Made by a program: the position numbers and the translations under genes
The notes under the pieces: generated by a model
The model's database searches: none
Told to the model about the DNA's origin: nothing
Seen by the model: the letters and a program-made list of their open reading frames with translations, nothing else
Shown: positions 1 through 6,332 of the stretch, piece by piece
Numbering within the stretch: the stretch's first letter is position 1
Layout: each line of letters opens with the position of its first letter
Assembly: GCA_049508565.1 (NCBI GenBank)
Contig: JBELAT010000048.1
Location: 1-12,820 of the forward strand
Origin: CAIRNS01 sp049508565
Lineage (GTDB): Bacteria > Elusimicrobiota > Endomicrobiia > Endomicrobiales > CAIRNS01
DNA length: 12,820 nt
Direction: 5' to 3'

Positions 1-30
1 ATATAACCCCATTTCCAAAGTAGGCTCATG

Positions 31-103
31 CTGGTAACCTCCAAGTGTAAATTCCCTTGGGTAACATTGTACATGAGTTGACCAGTTCTCGTTCGGTAAC
101 ATT
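31..103. repeat. GGTAAC direct repeats with a short inverted repeat upstream of kinase 1
   Basis: GGTAAC occurs at 33-38, 60-65 and 95-100; the last two extend to the 9-mer GGTAACATT (60-68 and 95-103). Between the first two copies lies an inverted repeat, CCAAG (41-45) and CTTGG (56-60), with a 10-nt gap. The cluster sits 25-95 bp upstream of the proposed -35 box of kinase 1, where an activator or repressor site would be expected. This is only a pattern seen in the sequence. No known operator is matched, and 6-9 bp repeats in a 100-bp A+T-rich stretch can arise by chance. Confidence 0.25.
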
Positions 104-125
104 TTAGATGATTTGATTCGATATC

Positions 126-155
126 TTGGAATACTTTATGATTTTTTAATATAAT
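126..155 (+). promoter_or_regulatory. Candidate sigma70-like promoter for the first kinase operon
   Basis: TTGGAA (126-131) is followed after 18 nt by a perfect TATAAT (150-155). The start point would be near 162, leaving a leader of about 60 nt before the ATG at 223. The -35 box matches the consensus at 4 of 6 positions. The stretch is very A+T-rich, which raises the chance of a fortuitous -10 match. The position upstream of the first gene of a same-strand pair supports it. Confidence 0.4.
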
Positions 156-222
156 ATAGGCTGCTACATTGCTCTGACATATATGAGAAAACGGTTACAC
201 GAAAATATGATTCGAGGAACCA

Positions 223-3200
223 ATGGATAATAATAGAGATTTAAACAAACAGCTTTTGCATGATTCCCAGGAAAAAGAAAGAAAACCAAGCAGTAACTGG
301 GACATCTTTATTTTTGCCTTTTCTCTCTTAATATTCGTTTTTGATGTCTTTACTCCGCGCACCACACTAGCTGCGCTTATGTACATCTTCCCGCTTATGC
401 TTGCAATTCAGGCCCGGAGTAAGGGATTGCGCTTCTGGTACCCGTTGTATTTCACTATCCTCAACGTATTAGCCGCTTTTCTTGAACCAAGCGCAGGAGT
501 GCCCGTGGAGGCTTCCCTGTTTAACCGCACGGCGATAACAATTATCATCTGGGCTATTCCGCTATTATTACAGAAAAATAAAACGTCCGAAGAATTTTCT
601 CAAAAAGAGTCCACTACCACAGTTTCTGAACTACCACCAATTATCCCTACACAAGAAAGCTCAGTGATGATCAGCGGGGGATTTATCATGGCCCTGGCTA
701 TTGCACTGCTCATGGCAGGACAATTCTACCGTAATACCAAAACAATGTCCTTTTATGAAGGTATAGTAAGCCAAACTAATATGGCGATCCAAAAGATGAG
801 CGATTTCCTCTCTTACACAAAAGATGCAGAGACGGGACAACGGGGATTCATCTTAACAGGAAAACAGGAGTATCTTCAAACCTATTTTGAAGCGCGAAAA
901 CATATTGACACCACCATCGTTTCCCTGCAAAAAATTATAGCCGATAACCCCTCTCAACAAAAGCGCCTCCAAGAAATCTTGTCCCTTTTAAAGGATAAAT
1001 TGGCCGAGCTGCAGCTGACTATCGACCTGCGCAAAACGCGAGGATTCCAGGCGGCCAATGAGATCGTGGAAACCGGCAGAGGCAAGGCGATCATGGACAC
1101 AATCCGCCAACGGGTTGCGGCCGCGCTGAATGAACAACAAACTCTTTTGCAGGCACGAAAGAACGCAAAAGATACGAGCGAACGAAACACCATTCAAACG
1201 GTCGTTGCGGGTGCCGTTCTAAGCTATGCCCTTATTTTCATCATCCTTATGATCCTGAGAAAAGAACTGGCCCGGAGAACGGTTGCTGAGAAAGGGCTGC
1301 TTACATATCAGAAAACCCTCAATAGTCTAGTTGAAAACCGCACGAAGGAATTGAAATACAGCAATGATATTTTAAAGATGGCGCAGAGAATGGCTCATCT
1401 CGGATACTGGACGTATGATATCAAAGCACAAGTTTCCACCTGGTCCGAAGAGATGTTCAAGATATACGGACGAGACCCGCAGAAGGGCGTGGTCCCGTAT
1501 GAGGAACACCCGCAATTCATTTATCAGGACGACTGGGAGATGTTTGACCAGGCGGTTCAGGGAGCGCTTAAAGGTGTTCCATACAACATTATAGTACGCG
1601 TGCGGTTCTCCGATGGTTCGATTCACTATGCAAATACACAGGGAAATCCCCAGTACGATGCGGGCGCTATTGTCGGGCTATCCGGGACCTCGCAGGATAT
1701 TACCGATCTCAAGAAGGCTGAGGAAAGAATAAAATGGCTTTCAACATTCCCTGAATACAATCCCAATCCAATAGTTGAAGTTGATTCCCAGGCACACATT
1801 ACCTATGCGAACGCATCGGCAAAACAGATATTCCACGACTTGGATGAACCTGAAAGCGAACATCCTTTCTTAGAAGACATACAGTCAGTATTTAATCAAC
1901 AAAAGAACTCGCAGGACTCGAAAACCTCAAGAGAGTTAGAAATCAATGGCCACTGGTACCATAAGGAGTTTCATTACATCGAGAATTTAGATCGCCTGCG
2001 GGTTTACTCTTTGGATATTTCCGACAGAAAGAAAGCCGAGGAAGCTCTGGCTGAGAGTGAAAAACGGTATCGCGGCTTGTTTAATAGTATGGAAGAAGGA
2101 TTCTGCATCGTCCAGATGATTTTTGATGCGCACGGCAAATCTGTTGATTACCGCTTCATGGAGATTAACGCGGCGTTTGAAAAACAAACCGGCCTTCATG
2201 AAGCGAAAGGAAAACTCATGCGCGAGCTTGCTCCGGATCACGAGGAGCACTGGTTTGAGATTTACGGTAAAATAGCGTTAACGGGTGAGCCGGCGCATTT
2301 TGTCAATGAAGCCAAAGCATTGGATCGCTTTTATGAAGTGTATGCATATAGAGTCGGCAGACCTGAAGACCGGCATGTCGCAATCATTTTCAATGATATC
2401 AGCGCCATCAAACGGGCTGAAAGGGTTCTGCGCGAGAGCGAAGAACAGTTCCGAACGATGGCCGACGCCATTCCGCAACTGGCGTGGATCGCAAAAGCTG
2501 ATGGGTACATTTACTGGTACAACCAGCGCTGGTACGAATATACCGGAACCACCCCGGATCAGATGGAAGGCTGGGGATGGCAGAGAGTTCACGATTCCAC
2601 GGTGCTCCCGAAAGTTCTTGAGAAATGGGCATCCTCTATCGCTACGGGCCACCCATTTGAAATGGAATTCCCGCTGAAAGGGGCGGATGGAGTATTCCGT
2701 ACCTTTTTGACACGTGTAATGCCCTTAAAGGACCCTGAAGGCCATGTCATTCAATGGTTTGGAACAAATACCGATGTGTCTGAACGCATGAAAGCGGAAG
2801 AAAGAATAAAGTGGCTTTCCACGTTCCCTGAAAATGATCCCAATCCGATAGTTGAGGTTGATGCTGCGGGAAATATTACGTACGCAAACGAATCAGCAAA
2901 ACAGTTTTTCCCCGACTTGGTAGACACCGAAGGCAAACATCCGTTCCTAGAAGACATACAGTCAGTATTTATGCAGCAAAAGAGTGCCCGTGAAAAGAAA
3001 ATTGTTAAAGAGATAGAAATAGACGGCCGCTGGTACCATAAGGAGTTTCATTACAGCGAAGCCTTCGACCGACTGCGGATATACTATATAGATATCACTG
3101 AGCGCAAGGAAGCGGAACAGGAACTGGAAGCAACTGCAGAATTTCTCACATTGATCAATAAAAGCAAAGGTACAGAGAATTTGCTGCAAGCGGCAACAAC

Positions 3201-4779
3201 GTTTTTCCAGCAGCGATCCGCTTGCCATGCCGTTGGCATCCGTCTTCACAAAGGTGAGGATTACCCCTATTGCGAGACACGAGGATTTCCGGAAGAATTT
3301 GTGAAACTTGAAAACAATCTCTGTACCCGTAACATGGATGGCACTATTGTTCGTGACCACAACTTTAACCCCGTCATGGAGTGTATGTGCGGCAGCGTGA
3401 TCTGCGGAAGATTCGATTCCTCAAAACCCTTTTTCACCCAACGGGGAAGTTTCTGGACCAACAGCACGACGGAACTGCTTGCCGGTACCACAGACGACGA
3501 CAGACAGGCACGCACGCGAAACCACTGTAACGGAGAGGGCTACGAATCGGTGGCTCTCATTGCATTGAAGTTCGGAAATGAACGATTGGGGCTCCTGCAG
3601 TTAAATGACCGGCAAAAAGGACGTTTTACCGTTGAAACTATCGCCCTGTGGGAAAAGCTGGCAGATTATCTGGCTATTGCACTGTCAAAATTCATCGCTG
3701 AAGAGACGTTACAGGAAAGCGAAAAACGGTTGAAATTTCATTTCGAAAATTCACCTCTAGCTGTCGTTGAGTGGGATTCGCATTGTATAGTGACCCAATG
3801 GTCCAGCGAGGCTGAACACATGTTTGGCTGGAAAAAAGAAGAAACCCTGGGCAAACGGATAGATTCAGAGCTCAACCTGGTTTACGAAGCAGACATTCCT
3901 GACGTTAGTGCCGTCATGGAAAGACTATCCGGCGGTAAAGAACCAGTAATCATTTCTTCTAACCGCAACTATACAAAATCAGGCGCGGTCATTGATTGTA
4001 CGTGGTACAACTCAGTCTTACTCGATCAGAACGGACACATGGCATCCGTCATTTCCCTCATTCAGGATATAACCGCTCGCAAGAAAGCCGAGGAAGCGTT
4101 GTTGGCCTCAAACCGGGAACTTGAACAATTTGCTTATGTCGCTTCACACGATTTGCAGGAGCCCCTTCGCATGGTAGCAAGCTTCACTGAACTGCTTCAA
4201 CGCAACTACCAGGAAAAGCTTGATGAACGCGGACTAAAATACATGCGCTTCATTATGGATGGATCTAGTCGAATGCAGACGCTAATTCAGGATCTGCTAA
4301 CCTTTTCACGGATCGGACGGCTTGAAAGTCAAAGGCAGTCTGTGGACTGCAACGCCATAATGGACACCGTTATCATTGACCTTTCAAAAACGATCAAAGA
4401 GACTTCTGCAGAAGTCACCCACGACAATCTCCCACGGCTGATGGCGAGCGAATCCTCTATGAGCAGGCTTTTTATGAATCTCGTCAGTAACGCCCTTAAA
4501 TTTAGAAAAAAGGACCACACTCCGCGGGTACACGTAACAGCTGTGCGCAAATACAATGAATGGGAATTTGCGGTAAGCGACAATGGCATAGGAATTGATT
4601 CGCAATATTATAAAAAGCTATTTGTGATCTTTCAGCGACTGCATGGGAGAGAAGAGTATCCGGGATCGGGAATGGGTCTTGCCATCTGCAAGAAGATCGT
4701 TACCAATTATGGCGGAAAGATTTGGGTCGAATCACAACTGGATAAAGGAACAACATTTTATTTCACCATACCTCAATAA
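223..4779 (+). CDS. Membrane multi-sensor histidine kinase (4 TM, CHASE3, 6 PAS, 1 GAF, Cph1-type kinase core)
   Basis: This is a 1518-residue sensor histidine kinase that would autophosphorylate on His and pass phosphate to the receiver encoded 11 nt downstream. Four hydrophobic segments (about 26-44, 48-66, 71-88, 103-117) precede a fifth (150-169). A CHASE3-like periplasmic domain (about 170-325, with the hallmark ETGQRGF at 203-209) and a sixth segment (327-346) follow. Then come a coiled coil, PAS domains at about 383-497, 501-606, 613-734, 736-858 and 860-965, a cysteine-rich GAF (about 969-1162) and a last PAS (1165-1288). The HisKA domain has SHDLQEP with phospho-acceptor H1309. The ATPase shows the N-box N1419/N1423, the G1 box DNGIGI (1453-1458), the F-box FQRLHGR and the G2 box GSGMG (1481-1485), so all catalytic motifs are intact. 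The core resembles the cyanobacterial phytochrome Cph1, but no bilin-binding phytochrome module is present. The start at 223 is backed by GAGGA (214-218). The ligands sensed are unknown. Confidence 0.93.
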   Translation: MDNNRDLNKQLLHDSQEKERKPSSNWDIFIFAFSLLIFVFDVFTPRTTLAALMYIFPLMLAIQARSKGLRFWYPLYFTILNVLAAFLEPSAGVPVEASLFNRTAITIIIWAIPLLLQKNKTSEEFSQKESTTTVSELPPIIPTQESSVMISGGFIMALAIALLMAGQFYRNTKTMSFYEGIVSQTNMAIQKMSDFLSYTKDAETGQRGFILTGKQEYLQTYFEARKHIDTTIVSLQKIIADNPSQQKRLQEILSLLKDKLAELQLTIDLRKTRGFQAANEIVETGRGKAIMDTIRQRVAAALNEQQTLLQARKNAKDTSERNTIQTVVAGAVLSYALIFIILMILRKELARRTVAEKGLLTYQKTLNSLVENRTKELKYSNDILKMAQRMAHLGYWTYDIKAQVSTWSEEMFKIYGRDPQKGVVPYEEHPQFIYQDDWEMFDQAVQGALKGVPYNIIVRVRFSDGSIHYANTQGNPQYDAGAIVGLSGTSQDITDLKKAEERIKWLSTFPEYNPNPIVEVDSQAHITYANASAKQIFHDLDEPESEHPFLEDIQSVFNQQKNSQDSKTSRELEINGHWYHKEFHYIENLDRLRVYSLDISDRKKAEEALAESEKRYRGLFNSMEEGFCIVQMIFDAHGKSVDYRFMEINAAFEKQTGLHEAKGKLMRELAPDHEEHWFEIYGKIALTGEPAHFVNEAKALDRFYEVYAYRVGRPEDRHVAIIFNDISAIKRAERVLRESEEQFRTMADAIPQLAWIAKADGYIYWYNQRWYEYTGTTPDQMEGWGWQRVHDSTVLPKVLEKWASSIATGHPFEMEFPLKGADGVFRTFLTRVMPLKDPEGHVIQWFGTNTDVSERMKAEERIKWLSTFPENDPNPIVEVDAAGNITYANESAKQFFPDLVDTEGKHPFLEDIQSVFMQQKSAREKKIVKEIEIDGRWYHKEFHYSEAFDRLRIYYIDITERKEAEQELEATAEFLTLINKSKGTENLLQAATTFFQQRSACHAVGIRLHKGEDYPYCETRGFPEEFVKLENNLCTRNMDGTIVRDHNFNPVMECMCGSVICGRFDSSKPFFTQRGSFWTNSTTELLAGTTDDDRQARTRNHCNGEGYESVALIALKFGNERLGLLQLNDRQKGRFTVETIALWEKLADYLAIALSKFIAEETLQESEKRLKFHFENSPLAVVEWDSHCIVTQWSSEAEHMFGWKKEETLGKRIDSELNLVYEADIPDVSAVMERLSGGKEPVIISSNRNYTKSGAVIDCTWYNSVLLDQNGHMASVISLIQDITARKKAEEALLASNRELEQFAYVASHDLQEPLRMVASFTELLQRNYQEKLDERGLKYMRFIMDGSSRMQTLIQDLLTFSRIGRLESQRQSVDCNAIMDTVIIDLSKTIKETSAEVTHDNLPRLMASESSMSRLFMNLVSNALKFRKKDHTPRVHVTAVRKYNEWEFAVSDNGIGIDSQYYKKLFVIFQRLHGREEYPGSGMGLAICKKIVTNYGGKIWVESQLDKGTTFYFTIPQ
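1723..2040 (+). repeat. PAS cassette copy A inside kinase 1
   Basis: These bases encode residues 501-606 of the first kinase, a 106-residue PAS unit opening with ERIKWLSTFPE and ending DISDRKKAE. It is about 67% identical (71/106 by hand, no gaps) to copy B at 2800-3117 in the same protein, and it is related to copy C in the second kinase. DNA identity is locally very high: a run of about 24 nt starting near 1870 recurs exactly in copy B. This points to internal duplication or later gene conversion. Confidence 0.85.
2800..3117 (+). repeat. PAS cassette copy B inside kinase 1
   Basis: These bases encode residues 860-965 of the first kinase. The unit has the same 106-residue length and landmarks as copy A: NPNPIVEVD, ITYAN, HPFLEDIQSVF, WYHKEFHY and RLRIY. 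It sits directly before the cysteine-rich GAF domain. It is closer to copy C of the second kinase than copy A is in the GNITYAN and EIDGRW segments, so it may be nearer the shared ancestor. Confidence 0.85.
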
Positions 4780-4783
4780 GGAG
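4777..4783 (+). promoter_or_regulatory. Shine-Dalgarno sequence overlapping the kinase 1 stop codon
   Basis: TAAGGAG contains the kinase stop TAA (4777-4779) and a near-perfect ribosome binding site, 7 nt before the receiver ATG at 4791. The arrangement fixes the receiver start and implies translational coupling in one transcript. The same TAAGGAG arrangement recurs at the end of the receiver gene (5238-5244). Confidence 0.8.
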
Positions 4784-4790
4784 CACGCAC

Positions 4791-5240
4791 ATGAACGGAT
4801 CAGGCAGCTGTAAGAGTATCGACATTTTGCTCGTTGAAGACAATCCCGCAGACATTGAACTTGCCAAAGAAGCTCTATCGGAATCAAAGCTGCTGACCAG
4901 CCTTCACACCGTCGGTGATGGAGAGGCCGCGATGATGTACCTGCACAGGCAGGGAAAGTATAAAGCAGCTATCCGGCCGGACCTCATTATTCTTGACCTC
5001 AATCTTCCCAAGAAAGACGGTCGGGAAGTACTCAAAGAAATTAAAGAAGATGAGAACCTAAAAAGCATCCCGGTGGTTATTCTTACCATGTCGTCGGCCG
5101 AAGTTGATATGCTCAAAGTATACAAGTTGCATGCCAATTGTTTTATTACAAAACCAATCGATTTTACGCAATTTATCAGTGTCGTTCACGCCATTGAGCA
5201 TTTCTGGTTTACGATTGTCTGTCTACCGCCAAAACCATAA
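4791..5240 (+). CDS. Single-domain response regulator, Rcp1-like
   Basis: This is a 149-residue receiver with no output domain, the presumed phosphate acceptor of the upstream kinase. The acidic pocket is E16/D17, the phospho-acceptor is D69 in the segment LIILDLNLP, the switch threonine is T99 and the conserved lysine is K121 (TKP). The LHANCFITKP stretch and the C-terminal FWFTIVCLPP tail are characteristic of receivers paired with Cph1-type kinases such as cyanobacterial Rcp1. Rcp1 is known to act as a dimer through its C-terminal part, so output is probably by protein-protein contact. The gene begins 11 nt after the kinase stop with a strong ribosome site. It is 127/143 identical by hand count to the second receiver in this window. 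The downstream effector is unknown. Confidence 0.93.
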   Translation: MNGSGSCKSIDILLVEDNPADIELAKEALSESKLLTSLHTVGDGEAAMMYLHRQGKYKAAIRPDLIILDLNLPKKDGREVLKEIKEDENLKSIPVVILTMSSAEVDMLKVYKLHANCFITKPIDFTQFISVVHAIEHFWFTIVCLPPKP

Positions 5241-5249
5241 GGAGTCTTG

Positions 5250-5336
5250 ATGATACTGTTTTTGTGGAGCCGTTGTGAGTTTCTATTCAAGAAGCAGACG
5301 GTGGTATTGAAACGGATCAGTGGTAAGAATAGGTGA
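5250..5336 (+). CDS. Possible small ORF of 28 codons after receiver 1
   Basis: An ATG at 5250 lies 5 nt after AAGGAG (5239-5244), which itself overlaps the receiver stop codon. This is the same junction style as between the kinase and the receiver. The ORF runs 28 codons to TGA at 5334-5336 and encodes a short, basic peptide with a hydrophobic start (MILFLWSR) and a lysine/arginine-rich tail. It matches no family I recognise. In the second module the equivalent place after the receiver holds a full hybrid-kinase gene with unrelated sequence. This ORF may be a true small protein, the remnant of a lost third cistron, or a chance reading frame behind a leftover ribosome site. Confidence 0.2.
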   Translation: MILFLWSRCEFLFKKQTVVLKRISGKNR

Positions 5337-5538
5337 GCCATTTTACAACGATGTTGATAGGACCGGTCATAGCCGTACAGTGAGCCGTGGAATAGTGGAT
5401 TTGTAGCACCACAGGAAAAGAATCTACATTTCCCCCTCATCTTGGCCTATCCATCAAGCTGTCGACTAATCGCCGACAACTCATGCTCTTGTATTTCGCA
5501 CGAGAAATAAAAATCGATACACTCATAAAGGTGAATCC

Positions 5539-5559
5539 ATGAGCACCAGTGAATTTTAG
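5539..5559 (+). CDS. Six-codon leader ORF (MSTSEF) abutting the phosphatase start
   Basis: ATG (5539-5541) is preceded by AAAGGTGA, a good match to the anti-Shine-Dalgarno sequence, with 5-nt spacing. The frame reads six codons to TAG (5557-5559), which ends only 2 nt before the phosphatase ATG (5562). The phosphatase has no good ribosome site of its own, because the bases before it are ATTTTAGAG. The arrangement suggests termination-reinitiation coupling. A chance short frame is possible. Confidence 0.3.
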   Translation: MSTSEF

Positions 5560-5561
5560 AG

Positions 5562-6113
5562 ATGAAAAATAATATACTAAAAATAGTTGGGGCGTTGCTC
5601 GTCGTCGTTTTGTTTTCGGCGGGAGGATTCCAATGGTACAATACCGCAACGGGGAATTTTCATGCGATCACACGCGGGGAAGCGTACCGCTCCGCACAAT
5701 TAGATTCGAAACAGCTCACCCATTATCTTGCAAAATATCATATTAAGAGCGTCTTGAATCTCCGCGGCGCGGAACCAGGTGTTGAGTGGTATGATACTGA
5801 AATCAAGGTAAGCACAGAGCATCATGTGGCACATTTTGACCTTACGTTGTCTGCACTAAGCGAACCGACACCGGCAGATGTGCACTTCATGCTCACTATT
5901 TTCAAGACCGCACCCCGCCCACTACTTATTCATTGCCTGGGAGGTGCGGACCGTTCGGGATTTGGTGCTGCTGTCTGGAAGATGACTATCGACAATGAAC
6001 CTGCTTCAAGGGCGGCTCGACAATTAACGATTTTGTATGGACATCTTCCTTTTGGAAAAACACAGGTGATGGATAAGACTTTTGAGAAGTTTGCAGCAGA
6101 GGGCCGATCTTAA
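5562..6113 (+). CDS. Membrane-anchored tyrosine/dual-specificity phosphatase family protein
   Basis: This is a 183-residue protein of the CX5R cysteine-phosphatase fold. The P-loop reads HCLGGADRSG, with catalytic C125 and R131; D93 in the HFDL segment is a candidate general acid. Family landmarks are RGEAYRSAQL (38-47), a SVLNLRG strand (63-69) and a C-terminal QLTILYGHLPF region. An N-terminal hydrophobic stretch (about 7-21, AxxxVVVLFSAGG) with lysines before it is a membrane anchor or an uncleaved signal sequence. The catalytic domain is therefore probably periplasmic, which would argue against direct dephosphorylation of the cytosolic receivers. Related bacterial proteins act on phosphotyrosine, phosphoinositides or other phosphate esters; the substrate here is unknown. 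The gene follows the first module on the same strand after a spacer. Its start at 5562 has a weak ribosome site and may depend on the leader ORF at 5539. Confidence 0.85.
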   Translation: MKNNILKIVGALLVVVLFSAGGFQWYNTATGNFHAITRGEAYRSAQLDSKQLTHYLAKYHIKSVLNLRGAEPGVEWYDTEIKVSTEHHVAHFDLTLSALSEPTPADVHFMLTIFKTAPRPLLIHCLGGADRSGFGAAVWKMTIDNEPASRAARQLTILYGHLPFGKTQVMDKTFEKFAAEGRS

Positions 6114-6146
6114 CAGAAATTTAATGAATAATTTTCGTTTTTTTAT
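6114..6146 (+). terminator. Weak terminator-like structure after the phosphatase gene
   Basis: Just after the TAA stop, an A+T-only imperfect stem (AGAAATT pairing with AATTTTC, with a bulge) is followed by CG and then seven T residues (6138-6144). The stem has almost no G+C, so termination would be inefficient. The place, a gap between convergent genes, is where a terminator is expected. Nothing better was found in the rest of the gap to 6332. Confidence 0.25.
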
Positions 6147-6332
6147 GATACCCTTTATTGCTTTTCTTCTATCTCTACGCTCGTCACCGTTTAGTCTGCT
6201 ATTACTTTTTCTTTTTCGTGGTTAATGACCCTATTTTTCCGCAAACACGACTCCATTAATATATCTCCCTCAAAGCCAACCTAGTTTATGCTCCTCACAG
6301 AAGACAGAAAAAAGAAGGTCGATCACTGAATC

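Larger units (their letters stand above)
5241..5561. other. Spacer between receiver 1 and the phosphatase gene
   Basis: This 321-bp stretch contains no convincing gene. It holds a doubtful 28-codon ORF with a good ribosome site and a 6-codon leader ORF touching the phosphatase start (both listed separately), plus a weak 5-bp inverted repeat, TGTCG/CGACA, near 5459-5477. No G+C-rich hairpin with a T-run was found after the receiver stop, so it is unclear whether the transcript ends here or continues into the phosphatase gene. No promoter with both good hexamers was seen. Confidence 0.5.

Noticed and set aside
2285..2677. A 130-codon + strand frame inside kinase 1.
   Set aside because: It is out of frame with continuous PAS3/PAS4 coding sequence, and its translation looks like a frame-shifted shadow.
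5186..5440. An 84-codon minus-strand frame over the end of receiver 1 and the spacer.
   Set aside because: It overlaps the conserved C-terminus of the receiver, matches no family I recognise, and has unremarkable composition. There is no good ribosome site.
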